DNA of 64,000 bases from Laedolimicola ammoniilytica (GCF_025567165.1 NZ_JAOQKC010000020.1:1-64000), one strand, 5' to 3'. Positions 18,449 to 27,847 are shown, numbered from the stretch's first letter. Program-made: numbers and translations. The notes: generated by a model from the letters alone, not told the origin.

Positions 18449-19663
18449 ATGTATAAAGTAAATGAGAATTACCTGAAACTGCCGGGAAGCTACCTGTTTT
18501 CCACCATTGGGAAAAAGGTAGCGGCCTACTCTGCGGAGCATCCGGAGAAGACCATTATCCGTCTGGGCATCGGCGATGTGACCCAGCCCCTGGCTCCGGC
18601 CATCATTGAGGCGCTGCATAAGGCGGTGGACGAGATGGGCCATGCGGAGACCTTCCACGGCTATGCGCCGGATCTGGGCTATGAATTCCTTCGAAACGCT
18701 ATTGCCAAAAACGATTATCAGGATCGGGGCGCGGACATCCAGCCGGATGAGATCTTTGTCAGCGACGGAGCCAAGTGCGATTCCGGTAACATTCAGGAGA
18801 TTTTCGGCCTGGACAATAAGATCGCGGTTTGCGACCCGGTATATCCGGTGTATGTGGACACCAATGTGATGGCGGGCCGTACCGGCACCTATGATCCGAA
18901 GACAGAGATGTGGAGCGACGTGATTTATATGCCCTGTACCGCGGACAACGGGTTCGCGCCGGAGCTTCCGAAGGAGACGCCGGATATCATTTATCTGTGC
19001 TTCCCGAACAACCCGACCGGTTCCACGATTACCAAGGATCAGTTACAGGTGTGGGTAGATTATGCCAATAAGGTGGGCGCGGTCATCATCTATGACGCGG
19101 CTTACGAGGCTTATATTTCCGAGGAAGATGTGCCGCACACCATCTATGAGTGCGAGGGCGCGAAGAGCTGTGCCATCGAGCTCCACAGCTTCTCTAAGAA
19201 TGCAGGCTTCACCGGCGTGCGTCTGGGCTACACGGTTATTCCGAAGGAACTGAAGTGTGGCGACGTGTCCCTGCACGCGTTGTGGGCGAGACGCCACGGT
19301 ACCAAGTACAACGGAGCGCCGTATATCGTGCAGCGCGCCGGTGAAGCAGTTTACTCGGAGGCCGGCAAGGCGCAGCTGAAGGAACAGGTGGGCTACTACA
19401 TGAACAATGCGAAAACCATCCTTATGGGCCTTCAGGATGCAGGCTACACGGTGTCTGGAGGCGTGAATGCGCCGTATATCTGGCTGAAGACGCCGGATAA
19501 GATGAATTCCTGGGAGTTCTTCGATTATCTGCTGGAGAACGCCGGCGTGGTTGGTACGCCGGGATCGGGATTCGGACCCAGTGGTGAGGGGTATTTCCGG
19601 TTGACGGCCTTTGGTTCTTATGAGAATACGGTGAAGGCATTGGAGAGAATTAAAGCGTTATAG
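18449..19663 (+). CDS. dapL: LL-diaminopimelate aminotransferase
   Basis: Converts tetrahydrodipicolinate directly to LL-diaminopimelate with glutamate, bypassing succinylated or acetylated intermediates. It has 404 residues, PLP fold type I. The internal aldimine lysine is in HSFSKNAGFTGVRLGY; substrate motifs include YPVYVDTNVMAGR and FPNNPTGS. ATG 18449 follows ACAGGAGGAG at good distance; GTG 18440 is less likely. It forms a functional pair with dapF. Confidence 0.95.
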   Translation: MYKVNENYLKLPGSYLFSTIGKKVAAYSAEHPEKTIIRLGIGDVTQPLAPAIIEALHKAVDEMGHAETFHGYAPDLGYEFLRNAIAKNDYQDRGADIQPDEIFVSDGAKCDSGNIQEIFGLDNKIAVCDPVYPVYVDTNVMAGRTGTYDPKTEMWSDVIYMPCTADNGFAPELPKETPDIIYLCFPNNPTGSTITKDQLQVWVDYANKVGAVIIYDAAYEAYISEEDVPHTIYECEGAKSCAIELHSFSKNAGFTGVRLGYTVIPKELKCGDVSLHALWARRHGTKYNGAPYIVQRAGEAVYSEAGKAQLKEQVGYYMNNAKTILMGLQDAGYTVSGGVNAPYIWLKTPDKMNSWEFFDYLLENAGVVGTPGSGFGPSGEGYFRLTAFGSYENTVKALERIKAL

Positions 19664-19683
19664 GATGGATGATAGACATAGAA

Positions 19684-19744
19684 GGCCGCGGATTTCAGTT
19701 TTTGAGGTGTGATACCTCTCAGAAGTCAAAATCCGCGGCTTTCT
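19684..19744 (+). terminator. Intrinsic terminator after dapL
   Basis: GCCGCGGATTT pairs with AAATCCGCGGC around an inner GAGGTGTGATACCTC hairpin; TTTC follows. Confidence 0.75.
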
Positions 19745-19819
19745 GTGCACGAAGAATGTGAACGAAGCAGGGTAGATTGTGGAAAATTCCGGAAATTTTG
19801 GAAAGTAAAAAAACAGGGA

Positions 19820-19848
19820 TTGACCTTTTACAAGGATATTGATATGAT
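19820..19848 (+). promoter_or_regulatory. Sigma-A promoter of the fructokinase gene
   Basis: TTGACC (19820-19825), a 17-bp spacer and TATGAT (19843-19848), about 58 bp before the start codon. Confidence 0.7.
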
Positions 19849-19906
19849 CGAAATATCAAAGGAAAACGGACACTTGTAATCTGAGTGCGGAGAGGTAGGA
19901 AAAGGT

Positions 19907-20851
19907 ATGGATTTTATTACAATTGGTGAGATGCTGATTGATTTCCTTCCCGGACAGGAGGAAGGAAGCTACATACGCAACGCGGGTGGCGCGCCGGGCA
20001 ATGTGGCAATCAGTGCAGCGAGAAACGGACTGAAGGCAGGCATGTACTGTAAGGTGGGAAATGATGATTTCGGAAAGTTCCTGCTGGATACTTTGCGCGA
20101 GAACCATGTGACGCCGCTGGCTCCGGAGATGACAGACGACGCAGTTACAACCATGGCGTTCGTATCCCTGAATGAGTACAATGACAGAAGCTTTACTTTT
20201 GCCAGAAAGCCGGGCGCGGATATGCTGCTTAGCAAGAGCGAAATTAAGGATGAGGATCTGAAGGACTGCCGTCTTTTTCAGGCAGGCTCTCTCACACTGT
20301 CTGCAGGCCCTGCTGTGGAGGCTACGGAGTATGCCATGGCCAGAGCAAAAGAACTGGGCTGTATGGTAGGTTTTGATATCAATTACCGCAATCTGATCTG
20401 GAAGGACGACAAGGATGCCTGCACCAGGAAAGTACTGTCTGTTTTGAAATATGTGGATTTTCTGAAGCTTTCTGACGAGGAAATTGATATGGTAGGCGGT
20501 CATGACAAGGTACCGGATGTGATGAAGGAGTATGATATCGCAGTGACTGTGCTGACATTGGGCGGCGATGGCGCGGAGGTATTTTACGATGGAAAATCCT
20601 ATGTGATTCCGGGCTTCCCGGCCAAAGTGGCGGATACCACCGGAGCAGGCGACGCGTTCTGGGGCGGCTTCTTATCCTGCGTCCTGAATCACGGCGTATC
20701 CTCCGTGGATCAGCTGAACGCGGAGCTGCTTCAGGAGGCAGTCCGGTATGGCAATGTGAGCGGTTCCCTGTCTGTACAGCAGAAGGGCGCAATTTCGTCC
20801 CTGCCAACCAGAGAACAGGTAGAACAGTTTCTTGCGGAGCACAAAAACTGA
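19907..20851 (+). CDS. scrK: Fructokinase-like PfkB sugar kinase
   Basis: A 314-residue ribokinase-family kinase, probably phosphorylating fructose to fructose 6-phosphate. The substrate end has GEMLIDFLPG and NAGGAPGNVA (PfkB signature 1), the middle FDINYRNLIW, and the catalytic loop DTTGAGDAFWGGF with the base Asp. GEMLIDF plus the GGAPGNVA form is typical of the bacterial fructokinases (ScrK group). The gene symbol is by family resemblance only. Confidence 0.87.
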   Translation: MDFITIGEMLIDFLPGQEEGSYIRNAGGAPGNVAISAARNGLKAGMYCKVGNDDFGKFLLDTLRENHVTPLAPEMTDDAVTTMAFVSLNEYNDRSFTFARKPGADMLLSKSEIKDEDLKDCRLFQAGSLTLSAGPAVEATEYAMARAKELGCMVGFDINYRNLIWKDDKDACTRKVLSVLKYVDFLKLSDEEIDMVGGHDKVPDVMKEYDIAVTVLTLGGDGAEVFYDGKSYVIPGFPAKVADTTGAGDAFWGGFLSCVLNHGVSSVDQLNAELLQEAVRYGNVSGSLSVQQKGAISSLPTREQVEQFLAEHKN

Positions 20852-20878
20852 GCAGGTTCAGAAAACAGGAGGGGTATT

Positions 20879-21310
20879 ATGCTTACAAATTTTGTAGATG
20901 GTTATCAGCACATTGGAATTCCCACAGACGATATCAACAAGACTGCGGAGTTTTATGAGAGTCTGGGCTTCAAGCTGAAATGGGAGACCGTATACGGGGG
21001 CAATCCGGTCAAATTCCTGGAACACGGCAATATCATCATCGAGACCTATGAGAAGGACGGCGGCGCGACAAATGCCACCGGAGCTATCGATCATCTGGCA
21101 CTGAACTGCACGGACATCGTGGCCTGTGTGAAAGAGGTACGGGAATCCGGCTATCAGATCAACGAGGGCCCGGCGTTCCTGCCCTACTGGGAGCATGGAG
21201 TAGCTTATGTAACGATTCTGGGACCGAACCATGAGGTGGTGGAGTTCATTCAGAAATTTGCTTCCGAAGAGGAAAAGGAAAAGGCTGTGAAGGCATTGGA
21301 ACTGAAATAA
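20879..21310 (+). CDS. Glyoxalase/VOC superfamily protein
   Basis: A 143-residue single-domain vicinal-oxygen-chelate fold. Possible metal ligands are His in YQHIGIP, His in IDHLAL and Glu in EVVEF, with another Glu in IIIETYE. The spacing fits a lyase or dioxygenase of the glyoxalase I class, but the substrate is unknown. It follows the fructokinase by 27 nt with an AGGAGG site, so it is likely cotranscribed and may act on a sugar-derived metabolite. Confidence 0.85.
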   Translation: MLTNFVDGYQHIGIPTDDINKTAEFYESLGFKLKWETVYGGNPVKFLEHGNIIIETYEKDGGATNATGAIDHLALNCTDIVACVKEVRESGYQINEGPAFLPYWEHGVAYVTILGPNHEVVEFIQKFASEEEKEKAVKALELK

Positions 21311-21320
21311 AGGGTTTTGA

Positions 21321-21354
21321 AAAAGAGGATGTCATTTGATGACATCCTCTTTTA
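21321..21354. terminator. Bidirectional terminator between VOC gene and asnA
   Basis: AAAAGAGGATGTCAT pairs with ATGACATCCTCTTTT; the A-run and T-run on the two sides serve the converging genes. Confidence 0.85.
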
Positions 21355-21369
21355 TGCTTCGCGTATGAT

Positions 21370-22380
21370 TTACAGCAGGTTAATGCCGCATTTCGCACAT
21401 TTTTCCCGCACCTCATCGGGCCAGATGGACACCTGTACCTCGCCGATATGGGCCTTGCGGAGATAAAACATACAGATACGGGACTGGCCGATACCGCCGC
21501 CCACGGTGTAGGGCAGCTTCTTCTCCAGAATGGCCTTCTGGAAAGGCAGCTTCGCCCGATCCTCGCAGCCGGAGAGTTTCAGCTGACGGGCAAGGGAATC
21601 CTCGTCCACGCGGATACCCATAGAGGACAGCTCCAGGGCGTGGCCCAGAACCGGATACCACACGATGATATCGCCGTTTAAGTGCCAGTCGTCGTAATCC
21701 GGCGCGCGTCCGTCGTGGGGCTCGCCGCTTGCCAGCTTGTCGCCGATCTCCATGAGGAAGACAGCGCCTTTTTCCCGGGCAATGATATCCTCGCGCTCCT
21801 TCGGGGTCTTATCCGGGTAGAGATCCGCCAGCTCCTGGGTGGTGATGAAGAAGATTTCCTTCGGAAGAATCTCTTCGATGTAATCATAGCGGATAGCCAT
21901 GTATTTTTCAGTCTTCTTCAGGGCCTTGTAGACCTTGCGGACGGTTTCTTTGAGATACTCCACATTGCGGTCCTCTTTCAGGATGATTTTTTCCCAGTCC
22001 CACTGATCCACGTAGATGGAGTGGATATTGTCGGTGTCCTCATCCCGGCGGATGGCGCTCATGTCAGTATAGAGACCCTCGCCGATGTGGAAACCGTACT
22101 GCTTCAGGGCGTTGCGCTTCCATTTCGCCAGAGAATGTACGATCTCGGCGGGACGATCATTCTGCTCCCGGATGCCGAAGGTAACGGGGCGCTCCACACC
22201 GTTCAGGTTGTCGTTGAGACCGGATTCCGGAGTGACGAACAGGGGCGCGGAGACGCGCAGCAGGTAAAGCTGCTCAGCCAGGGACTGCTGGAAGAAATCT
22301 TTGACCGTCTTGATGGCCACCTGGGTGTCGTAGAGCCCCAGGGCCGACATGTAGTCGGTCGGTATGTACAGATGTTCCAT
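21370..22380 (-). CDS. asnA: Aspartate-ammonia ligase (asparagine synthetase A)
   Basis: Forms asparagine from aspartate, ammonia and ATP through an aspartyl-AMP intermediate; its fold resembles a class II tRNA synthetase. It has 336 residues, the usual length. Motifs: GVERPVTFGI, LAKWKRNALKQYGF, NIHSIYVDQWDWEKII, DYDDWHLNGDIIVW and YTVGGGIGQSRICMF. It diverges from the T-box-controlled aspS-gatCAB operon, so the region holds both free-asparagine synthesis and tRNA-dependent asparagine formation. Confidence 0.95.
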   Translation of the reverse strand: MEHLYIPTDYMSALGLYDTQVAIKTVKDFFQQSLAEQLYLLRVSAPLFVTPESGLNDNLNGVERPVTFGIREQNDRPAEIVHSLAKWKRNALKQYGFHIGEGLYTDMSAIRRDEDTDNIHSIYVDQWDWEKIILKEDRNVEYLKETVRKVYKALKKTEKYMAIRYDYIEEILPKEIFFITTQELADLYPDKTPKEREDIIAREKGAVFLMEIGDKLASGEPHDGRAPDYDDWHLNGDIIVWYPVLGHALELSSMGIRVDEDSLARQLKLSGCEDRAKLPFQKAILEKKLPYTVGGGIGQSRICMFYLRKAHIGEVQVSIWPDEVREKCAKCGINLL

Positions 22381-22493
22381 GATATGATACTCCTCATTCT
22401 TTAAGTTTTATCCGAGAAAACACAAAAATATTTTGGAAAAGAAAACTTGACACACAAAAATTTTAACAATGAAAAAGTGCCAGAAAAAAAGTC

Positions 22494-22522
22494 TTGCAAT
22501 TCAAAATCAAGTGTGCTATATT
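22494..22522 (+). promoter_or_regulatory. Sigma-A promoter of the T-box/aspS operon
   Basis: TTGCAA (22494-22499), a 17-bp spacer and TATATT (22517-22522), placing the transcript start near 22529, just before the T-box leader. Confidence 0.65.
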
Positions 22523-22528
22523 TCTCGC

Positions 22529-22870
22529 ATAAAAAGTTTGTAATTGTTACAAACGATTATACTATAACGAAATGCAAAGAACAAGACTCGGATTTTCAGA
22601 GGCCGACAGGAATATGGCGTCACCGACTGAGAGCGCTATTTGGATTAGGAAATTCAGGGAACACTTGGGAGCAGATCGGTCGAATCCCGAACACATTTAT
22701 CAGATTCGGATGTAGGCCGGTACGGAACTGTCCACGTTAAGGGCATAAAAGAGGAAATGTGAGCCTGACGAAAGAGCGGACGCATTTCAATGCGGGTGGT
22801 ACCGCGGGATTTCTGATGAATACGAAACCCCGTCCCGGAATAGGAATATTCCGGGACGGGGTTCTTTTTG
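22529..22870 (+). ncRNA. T-box riboswitch leader
   Basis: A tRNA-sensing leader. The T-box sequence TGCGGGTGGTACCGCGG is at 22791-22807. It is followed by a strong terminator, AACCCCGTCCCGGAATA with its complement to 22863, and TTTTT. Uncharged tRNA binding would favour the antiterminator and transcription of aspS-gatCAB. Given the operon the cognate tRNA should be tRNA-Asn (codon AAC). Several AAC triplets followed by A occur in the stem I region (for example near 22660 and 22690), but I could not fold stem I well enough to fix the specifier. Confidence 0.9.
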
Positions 22871-22939
22871 GATTCTATCTGATACCTGCCCGGAAGAGCT
22901 TTAGGCCTGAAAAGGTAAATATTCGAAAGGTAGGTAAAA

Positions 22940-24274
22940 ATGATGGAATTCATGACAGGCGTGAAAGAAAAAGAAACCGTAGATCTGACGGCAGTGACCG
23001 CAGAGGGCATGGAAGGCAAGACCGTGAAAATTGAGGGAACGGTTCACACAATTCGCGACATGGGCGAGGTAGCCTTCGTGATTTTAAGACGGCGGGACGG
23101 ATTATTACAGTGTGTCTTTGAGGAAGGCGTGACCGCTTTCGATCTGAAGACTCTGAAAGAAGCCTCCAGCATCGTAGCAGAGGGCACCATTCATAAAGAG
23201 GAGCGCGCCCCCCACGGCGTAGAGCTTCGTCTGACCGGCATCACCGTATTATCCGAGCCGGCCGCGCCCATGCCCTTGCCCATCGCCAAATGGAAGCTGA
23301 ATACATCCCTGGACGCCAAGCTGAACCGCAGATCCATTTCCCTCCGGAATGTGAGAGAGCGGGCCAAGTTCCGGATTCAGGAGGGCGTGGTAAGAGCCTT
23401 CCGAGATTTCCTTTACAGCCAGGGCTTCACCGAAATTCACACCCCGAAGATCGGAGCCAAGGGAGCCGAGGGCGGTTCTAACCTGTTCCGTCTGGATTAT
23501 TTCCATCATCCGGCAGTGTTGGCCCAGAGCCCCCAGTTCTATAAGCAGATGATGGTGGGCGTGTTCGACCGGGTCTTCGAGACCGGCCCGGTGTTCCGCG
23601 CGGAGAAGCACAATACCAAACGCCACCTGAACGAGTACACCAGCCTGGATTTCGAGATGGGCTACATCGACAGCTTTGAGGATATCATGGCCATGGAGAC
23701 CGGATTTATCCAGTATATGCTGAAGATGCTGGAGAACGATTACGCACAGGAGCTTCAGATTCTCGGCATTACCTTACCGAAGGCTGACAAAATTCCGGCG
23801 GTTCGCTTCGACGAGGCGAAACGCCTGGCTTCCGAAAAATACGGCCACAAGATCCGTAACCCTTACGACCTGGAGCCGGAGGAGGAAGTACTGATTGGAC
23901 GCTATTTCAAAGAGGAATACGGTTCTGATTTCGTATTTGTTACCCATTATCCGTCCAAGAAGCGTCCGTTCTACGCCATGGACGATCCGGCGGATCCGAA
24001 GTTTACCTTAAGCTTTGACCTGCTGTTCGACGGCCTGGAGATCACCACCGGTGGCCAGCGTATCCATGATTATCAGATGCTGCTGGATAAGATCGCGGCC
24101 AGAGGTATGACCGAGGAGGGCATGGAGCAGTACCTGGACACCTTCAAATACGGCATGCCGCCCCACGGTGGACTTGGTATCGGCTTAGAGCGTCTGACTA
24201 TGAAGCTGATAGGCGAAGACAATGTACGTGAAACAACATTATTCCCGCGCGACTTAAGTCGTCTGGAGCCTTAG
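22940..24274 (+). CDS. aspS: Aspartate-tRNA ligase, archaeal-type (probably non-discriminating)
   Basis: Charges tRNA-Asp and, in the non-discriminating form, tRNA-Asn with aspartate. It has 444 residues, the short archaeal/AsnRS-like architecture without the large bacterial insertion domain. The N-terminal OB fold has GTVHTIRDMGEVAFVILR. Class II motif 2 is VFRAEKHNTKRHLNEYTSLD and motif 3 GGLGIGLERLTM. Lying in one transcript with gatC, gatA and gatB under a T-box, it most likely makes Asp-tRNA-Asn, the amidotransferase substrate. Confidence 0.93.
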   Translation: MMEFMTGVKEKETVDLTAVTAEGMEGKTVKIEGTVHTIRDMGEVAFVILRRRDGLLQCVFEEGVTAFDLKTLKEASSIVAEGTIHKEERAPHGVELRLTGITVLSEPAAPMPLPIAKWKLNTSLDAKLNRRSISLRNVRERAKFRIQEGVVRAFRDFLYSQGFTEIHTPKIGAKGAEGGSNLFRLDYFHHPAVLAQSPQFYKQMMVGVFDRVFETGPVFRAEKHNTKRHLNEYTSLDFEMGYIDSFEDIMAMETGFIQYMLKMLENDYAQELQILGITLPKADKIPAVRFDEAKRLASEKYGHKIRNPYDLEPEEEVLIGRYFKEEYGSDFVFVTHYPSKKRPFYAMDDPADPKFTLSFDLLFDGLEITTGGQRIHDYQMLLDKIAARGMTEEGMEQYLDTFKYGMPPHGGLGIGLERLTMKLIGEDNVRETTLFPRDLSRLEP

Positions 24275-24286
24275 CGTTGGCAATGA

Positions 24287-24409
24287 GCAGTGCAGCCTGC
24301 CGTAAAAAGGCAGTGCGCCTGCTTGCAGGAAACAATGACTTTTTATGGCAGGCTATAGGGCGAAGCCCGTAAAGCGAGGTTTTGCGAAGCAAAATCGAGC
24401 GTGCACTGC
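24287..24409 (+). repeat. Structured palindromic insertion between aspS and gatC
   Basis: A nested set of inverted repeats: outer GCAGTGCA (24287-24294) with TGCACTGC (24402-24409); next GCCTGCCGTAAAAAG (24295-24309) with CTTTTTATGGCAGGC (24339-24353); then hairpins GGGC-GAA-GCCC and GATTTTGC-type arms GGTTTTGC-GAA-GCAAAATC. The 123-bp unit sits in an operon where tight spacing would be expected and looks like a REP/MITE-type element or a structured RNA processing site. Confidence 0.7.
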
Positions 24410-24426
24410 GGAGTAAAGGAGAAAAC

Positions 24427-24720
24427 ATGGCAAATATAATTTCCGATGAAACGATTGAATATGTAGGCATCCTGGCGAAGCTGGAGCTGTCCGACAAAGA
24501 GAAAGAGGCGGCCAAGAAGGATATGGGCCGGATGCTGGATTATATCGATAAATTGAACGAACTGGACACCGCAGGCGTGGAACCCATGTCCCACGTATTC
24601 CCCGTGAGCAATGTATTCCGGGAGGACGAGGTGGAAAACGGGGACGAGCACGAGGAGATGCTGGTGAATGCGCCCAAGGTCAAAGACGGTATGTATATGG
24701 TACCGAAGACTGTAGAGTAG
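24427..24720 (+). CDS. gatC: Asp-tRNA-Asn/Glu-tRNA-Gln amidotransferase subunit C
   Basis: A 97-residue helper subunit that wraps GatA and GatB and stabilises the complex. Characteristic YVGILAKLELSDKEKE and DYIDKLNELDTAGVEPMSHV. ATG 24427 has AAAGGAG upstream; the longer frame from 24382 would run through the palindromic element and is unlikely. It is 13 nt before gatA. Confidence 0.93.
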   Translation: MANIISDETIEYVGILAKLELSDKEKEAAKKDMGRMLDYIDKLNELDTAGVEPMSHVFPVSNVFREDEVENGDEHEEMLVNAPKVKDGMYMVPKTVE

Positions 24721-24733
24721 GAGGTGACAGGAA

Positions 24734-26197
24734 ATGGAATTTCGTGAAATGACAGCGGCGGAGATCGGACAGACGATCAAAGCCGGAGAAATGACAGCTG
24801 TGGACGCTGTGAAGGCAGCCCTGGCTGAGATCAAAAGACAGGATGAGGTTCTGAACAGCTTTGTCACCGTGGATGAGGAAGGCGCACTGAAAAGAGCGGC
24901 CGAGGTGCAGAAGCGCATCGAGAGCGGCGAGCTCACCGGCCCGCTGGCAGGCGTTCCCATTGCCATCAAGGACAATATGTGTACAAAAGGTCTGAAGACT
25001 ACCTGCTCTTCCAAAATCCTTTATAACTTTGAGCCGACCTATTCCGCAGAGGCTGTGTTAAATCTGGAAAAAGCCGGAATGGTCGTCATCGGCAAGACCA
25101 ACATGGACGAGTTCGCCATGGGAAGCACCACCGAGACTTCCGCCTTTGGCGTGACCCGCAATCCCTGGGATACCGAACACGTACCGGGCGGTTCCTCAGG
25201 CGGTTCCTGCGCGGCGGTGGCTTCCGGCGAAGCACCCTGCGCCCTGGGTTCCGACACAGGCGGATCCATCCGTCAGCCCAGCTCCTTCTGCGGCGTCACC
25301 GGCATCAAGCCCACCTACGGAACCGTATCCCGTTACGGTCTGATTGCCTATGGCTCTTCGCTTGATCAGATCGGACCGGTGGCAAAGGATGTGACGGATT
25401 GCGCTCTGCTTTTGGAGGCAATCGCTTCCTATGATAAGAAGGACAGCACTTCTGTAAAACGCGAGTCCTATGACTTCACTTCTGCCTTAAAGGATGATGC
25501 AGAGGGGCTGCGCATCGGTATTCCGCGTGATTATTTCGGTGAAGGCCTGAATCCGGAGGTGGCTGCGGCAGTGAAAGCGGCTGCGAAGGTTCTGGAAGAA
25601 AAAGGTGCTGTCGTGGAGGAGTTTGACTTAAGCCTGGTGGATTACGCGATTCCCGCTTACTATATCATCGCTTCCGCCGAGGCCAGCTCGAACCTGGCCC
25701 GTTTCGACGGCGTAAAATACGGCTACCGCACCGAGGAGTACGAAGGCCTCCACAACATGTACAAGAAGACACGTTCCGAGGGCTTCGGCCCGGAGGTGAA
25801 GCGACGGATTATGCTGGGCTCTTTCGTCTTAAGCTCTGGTTACTACGACGCTTATTATCTGAAGGCCCTGCGCACCAAAGCCCTGATTCGTCAGGCCTTC
25901 GACCGTGCCTTTGAAAAATATGATGTGATTTTGGGACCGGCGGCCCCGACCACCGCGCCGAAGCTTGGCGAGTCCCTGTCCGATCCGCTTCAGATGTATC
26001 TGGGCGATGTCTACACCATTTCCGCGAACCTGGCCGGACTTCCCGGAATCTGCCTGCCCTGCGGCATGGATTCCAAGGGACTGCCCATCGGCCTGCAGCT
26101 TCTGGGCGACTGCTTCAAAGAGGAGCATATTATCCGGACGGCTTACGCTTACGAGTGCAGCCGGGGCCGGGCGGCCTTTGCAGGCAAGAGGGATTAG
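24734..26197 (+). CDS. gatA: Asp-tRNA-Asn/Glu-tRNA-Gln amidotransferase subunit A
   Basis: The glutaminase subunit, amidase-signature family, 487 residues. The Ser-cisSer-Lys triad is visible: Lys in VPIAIKDNM, Ser in SDTGGSIRQP and Ser in GGSSGGSCAAV. It releases ammonia from glutamine (or asparagine), which is channelled to GatB. An AGGAGGTGA site precedes its start. Confidence 0.96.
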   Translation: MEFREMTAAEIGQTIKAGEMTAVDAVKAALAEIKRQDEVLNSFVTVDEEGALKRAAEVQKRIESGELTGPLAGVPIAIKDNMCTKGLKTTCSSKILYNFEPTYSAEAVLNLEKAGMVVIGKTNMDEFAMGSTTETSAFGVTRNPWDTEHVPGGSSGGSCAAVASGEAPCALGSDTGGSIRQPSSFCGVTGIKPTYGTVSRYGLIAYGSSLDQIGPVAKDVTDCALLLEAIASYDKKDSTSVKRESYDFTSALKDDAEGLRIGIPRDYFGEGLNPEVAAAVKAAAKVLEEKGAVVEEFDLSLVDYAIPAYYIIASAEASSNLARFDGVKYGYRTEEYEGLHNMYKKTRSEGFGPEVKRRIMLGSFVLSSGYYDAYYLKALRTKALIRQAFDRAFEKYDVILGPAAPTTAPKLGESLSDPLQMYLGDVYTISANLAGLPGICLPCGMDSKGLPIGLQLLGDCFKEEHIIRTAYAYECSRGRAAFAGKRD

Positions 26198-26212
26198 GAA
26201 GGAGTGGAGAAA

Positions 26213-27646
26213 ATGAGTAAACAGTATGAGACCGTCATCGGTCTGGAGGTCCATGTAGAGCTGGCCACTAAAACCAAGATTTTCTGCTCCTGCAGCACCG
26301 CATTTGGAGGAGCGCCCAACACCCATACCTGTCCGGTGTGTACCGGTATGCCCGGTTCCCTGCCGGTGCTGAATAAGAAGGTGGTAGAGTACGCTATGGC
26401 CGTGGGTCTGGCCACCAACTGTACCATCACCCGTCACAGCAAATTTGACCGGAAGAATTATTTCTATCCGGATAACCCCCAGAATTACCAGATTTCTCAG
26501 CTGTACGCGCCCATTTGCCGGGATGGCTATGTGGAAATCGAGACAGAAACTGGTTCCAAGAAAATTGGTATCCATGAGATTCACATGGAGGAGGATGCAG
26601 GAAAGTTGATTCATGACGAGTGGGAGGACTGCTCGTTAGTGGATTATAACCGAAGTGGCGTGCCGCTGATCGAGATCGTGTCCGAGCCGGATATGCGAAG
26701 CGCCGAAGAAGTCATTGCCTATCTGGATAAGCTGCGTCTGATCATCCAGTATCTGGGGGCATCCGACTGCAAGCTCCAGGAGGGTTCCATGCGTGCGGAT
26801 GTGAACCTGTCCGTCCGTGAGGTGGGCACGGAGAAATTCGGCACCCGTACCGAAATGAAAAACCTGAACTCCTTCAAGGCCATTGGCCGCGCCATCGAGG
26901 GCGAGCGCCAGCGCCAGATCGAGCTTCTGGAAGAGGGCAAGAAGGTGATACAGGAGACTCGCCGCTGGGATGATAATAAGGAAAGCTCTCACGCCATGCG
27001 TTCCAAGGAGGACGCCCAGGATTACCGCTATTTCCCGGAGCCGGATCTGGTGCCCATCGACATCAGCGAAGAGTGGCTGGACGAAATTAAAGCCCGTCAG
27101 CCGGAACTTCGGACGGAAAAGCTGAAGCGTTATAAGGAAGAGTTTGAAATTCCCGATTACGACGCGCAGATTCTGACTGGTTCCAAGCAGATGGCGGACA
27201 TGTTCGAGGCAGCCACGGACATCTGCAAGAAGCCGAAAAAGGTCTCCAACTGGCTGATGGTGGAGACCATGCGCCTCTTAAAAGAGGCCGGACAGGAGCC
27301 CGAGGATATGAAATTTTCCCCGGAGCATCTGGCGATGCTCATCGAGCTTGTGGACGCCGGAACCATCAACAGCAGCGTGGCGAAAGAGGTCTTTGAACAC
27401 ATTTTCCATGAAGATGTGGATCCGAAAGAATATGTGGAAGAAAAGGGTCTGAAGACAGTCAACGACGAGGGAGCGCTTAAGAAGACCATCGAGCGCATCG
27501 TGGCAGCGAACCCGCAGTCTGTAGCCGATTACAAGGGCGGCAAGGAGAAGGCGCTGGGCTTCCTGGTGGGCCAGACCATGAAAGAGATGAAGGGGAAGGC
27601 AAACCCGGGCAAGGTCAATGAGATTTTGAAGGAATTATTGAAATAA
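26213..27646 (+). CDS. gatB: Asp-tRNA-Asn/Glu-tRNA-Gln amidotransferase subunit B
   Basis: The kinase/transamidase subunit that activates the misacylated tRNA side chain with ATP and amidates it; 477 residues. ETVIGLEVHVEL opens the protein; zinc ligands are in FCSCS and THTCPVCTGMPG; catalytic-core motifs include KFDRKNYFYPDNPQNYQISQ and GSMRADVNLSVR; the YqeY-like tail domain closes it. ATG 26213 follows GGAGTGGAG. It is the last gene of the operon. Confidence 0.96.
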   Translation: MSKQYETVIGLEVHVELATKTKIFCSCSTAFGGAPNTHTCPVCTGMPGSLPVLNKKVVEYAMAVGLATNCTITRHSKFDRKNYFYPDNPQNYQISQLYAPICRDGYVEIETETGSKKIGIHEIHMEEDAGKLIHDEWEDCSLVDYNRSGVPLIEIVSEPDMRSAEEVIAYLDKLRLIIQYLGASDCKLQEGSMRADVNLSVREVGTEKFGTRTEMKNLNSFKAIGRAIEGERQRQIELLEEGKKVIQETRRWDDNKESSHAMRSKEDAQDYRYFPEPDLVPIDISEEWLDEIKARQPELRTEKLKRYKEEFEIPDYDAQILTGSKQMADMFEAATDICKKPKKVSNWLMVETMRLLKEAGQEPEDMKFSPEHLAMLIELVDAGTINSSVAKEVFEHIFHEDVDPKEYVEEKGLKTVNDEGALKKTIERIVAANPQSVADYKGGKEKALGFLVGQTMKEMKGKANPGKVNEILKELLK

Positions 27647-27711
27647 TGTAACTGGTCAGGTACTGAACAGTTGTGAAATAATCGCGAAAATTCAGATGAA
27701 GTTCTGCAAAG

Positions 27712-27762
27712 AAAAAAGGGGAGCTGCTTTGTGAGTTATCACAGAAGCGGCTCCTCTTTTCT
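27712..27762 (+). terminator. Intrinsic terminator after gatB
   Basis: GGGGAGCTGCTT pairs with AAGCGGCTCCTC, followed by TTTT. Confidence 0.85.
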
Positions 27763-27847
27763 AATCTGCTTTTAATTACGATGCTTTCTTTCTAGTCAGA
27801 AACTGTTCAGTCTGTATATTAGAAAAAGGCACATGATTTACGGCTGA

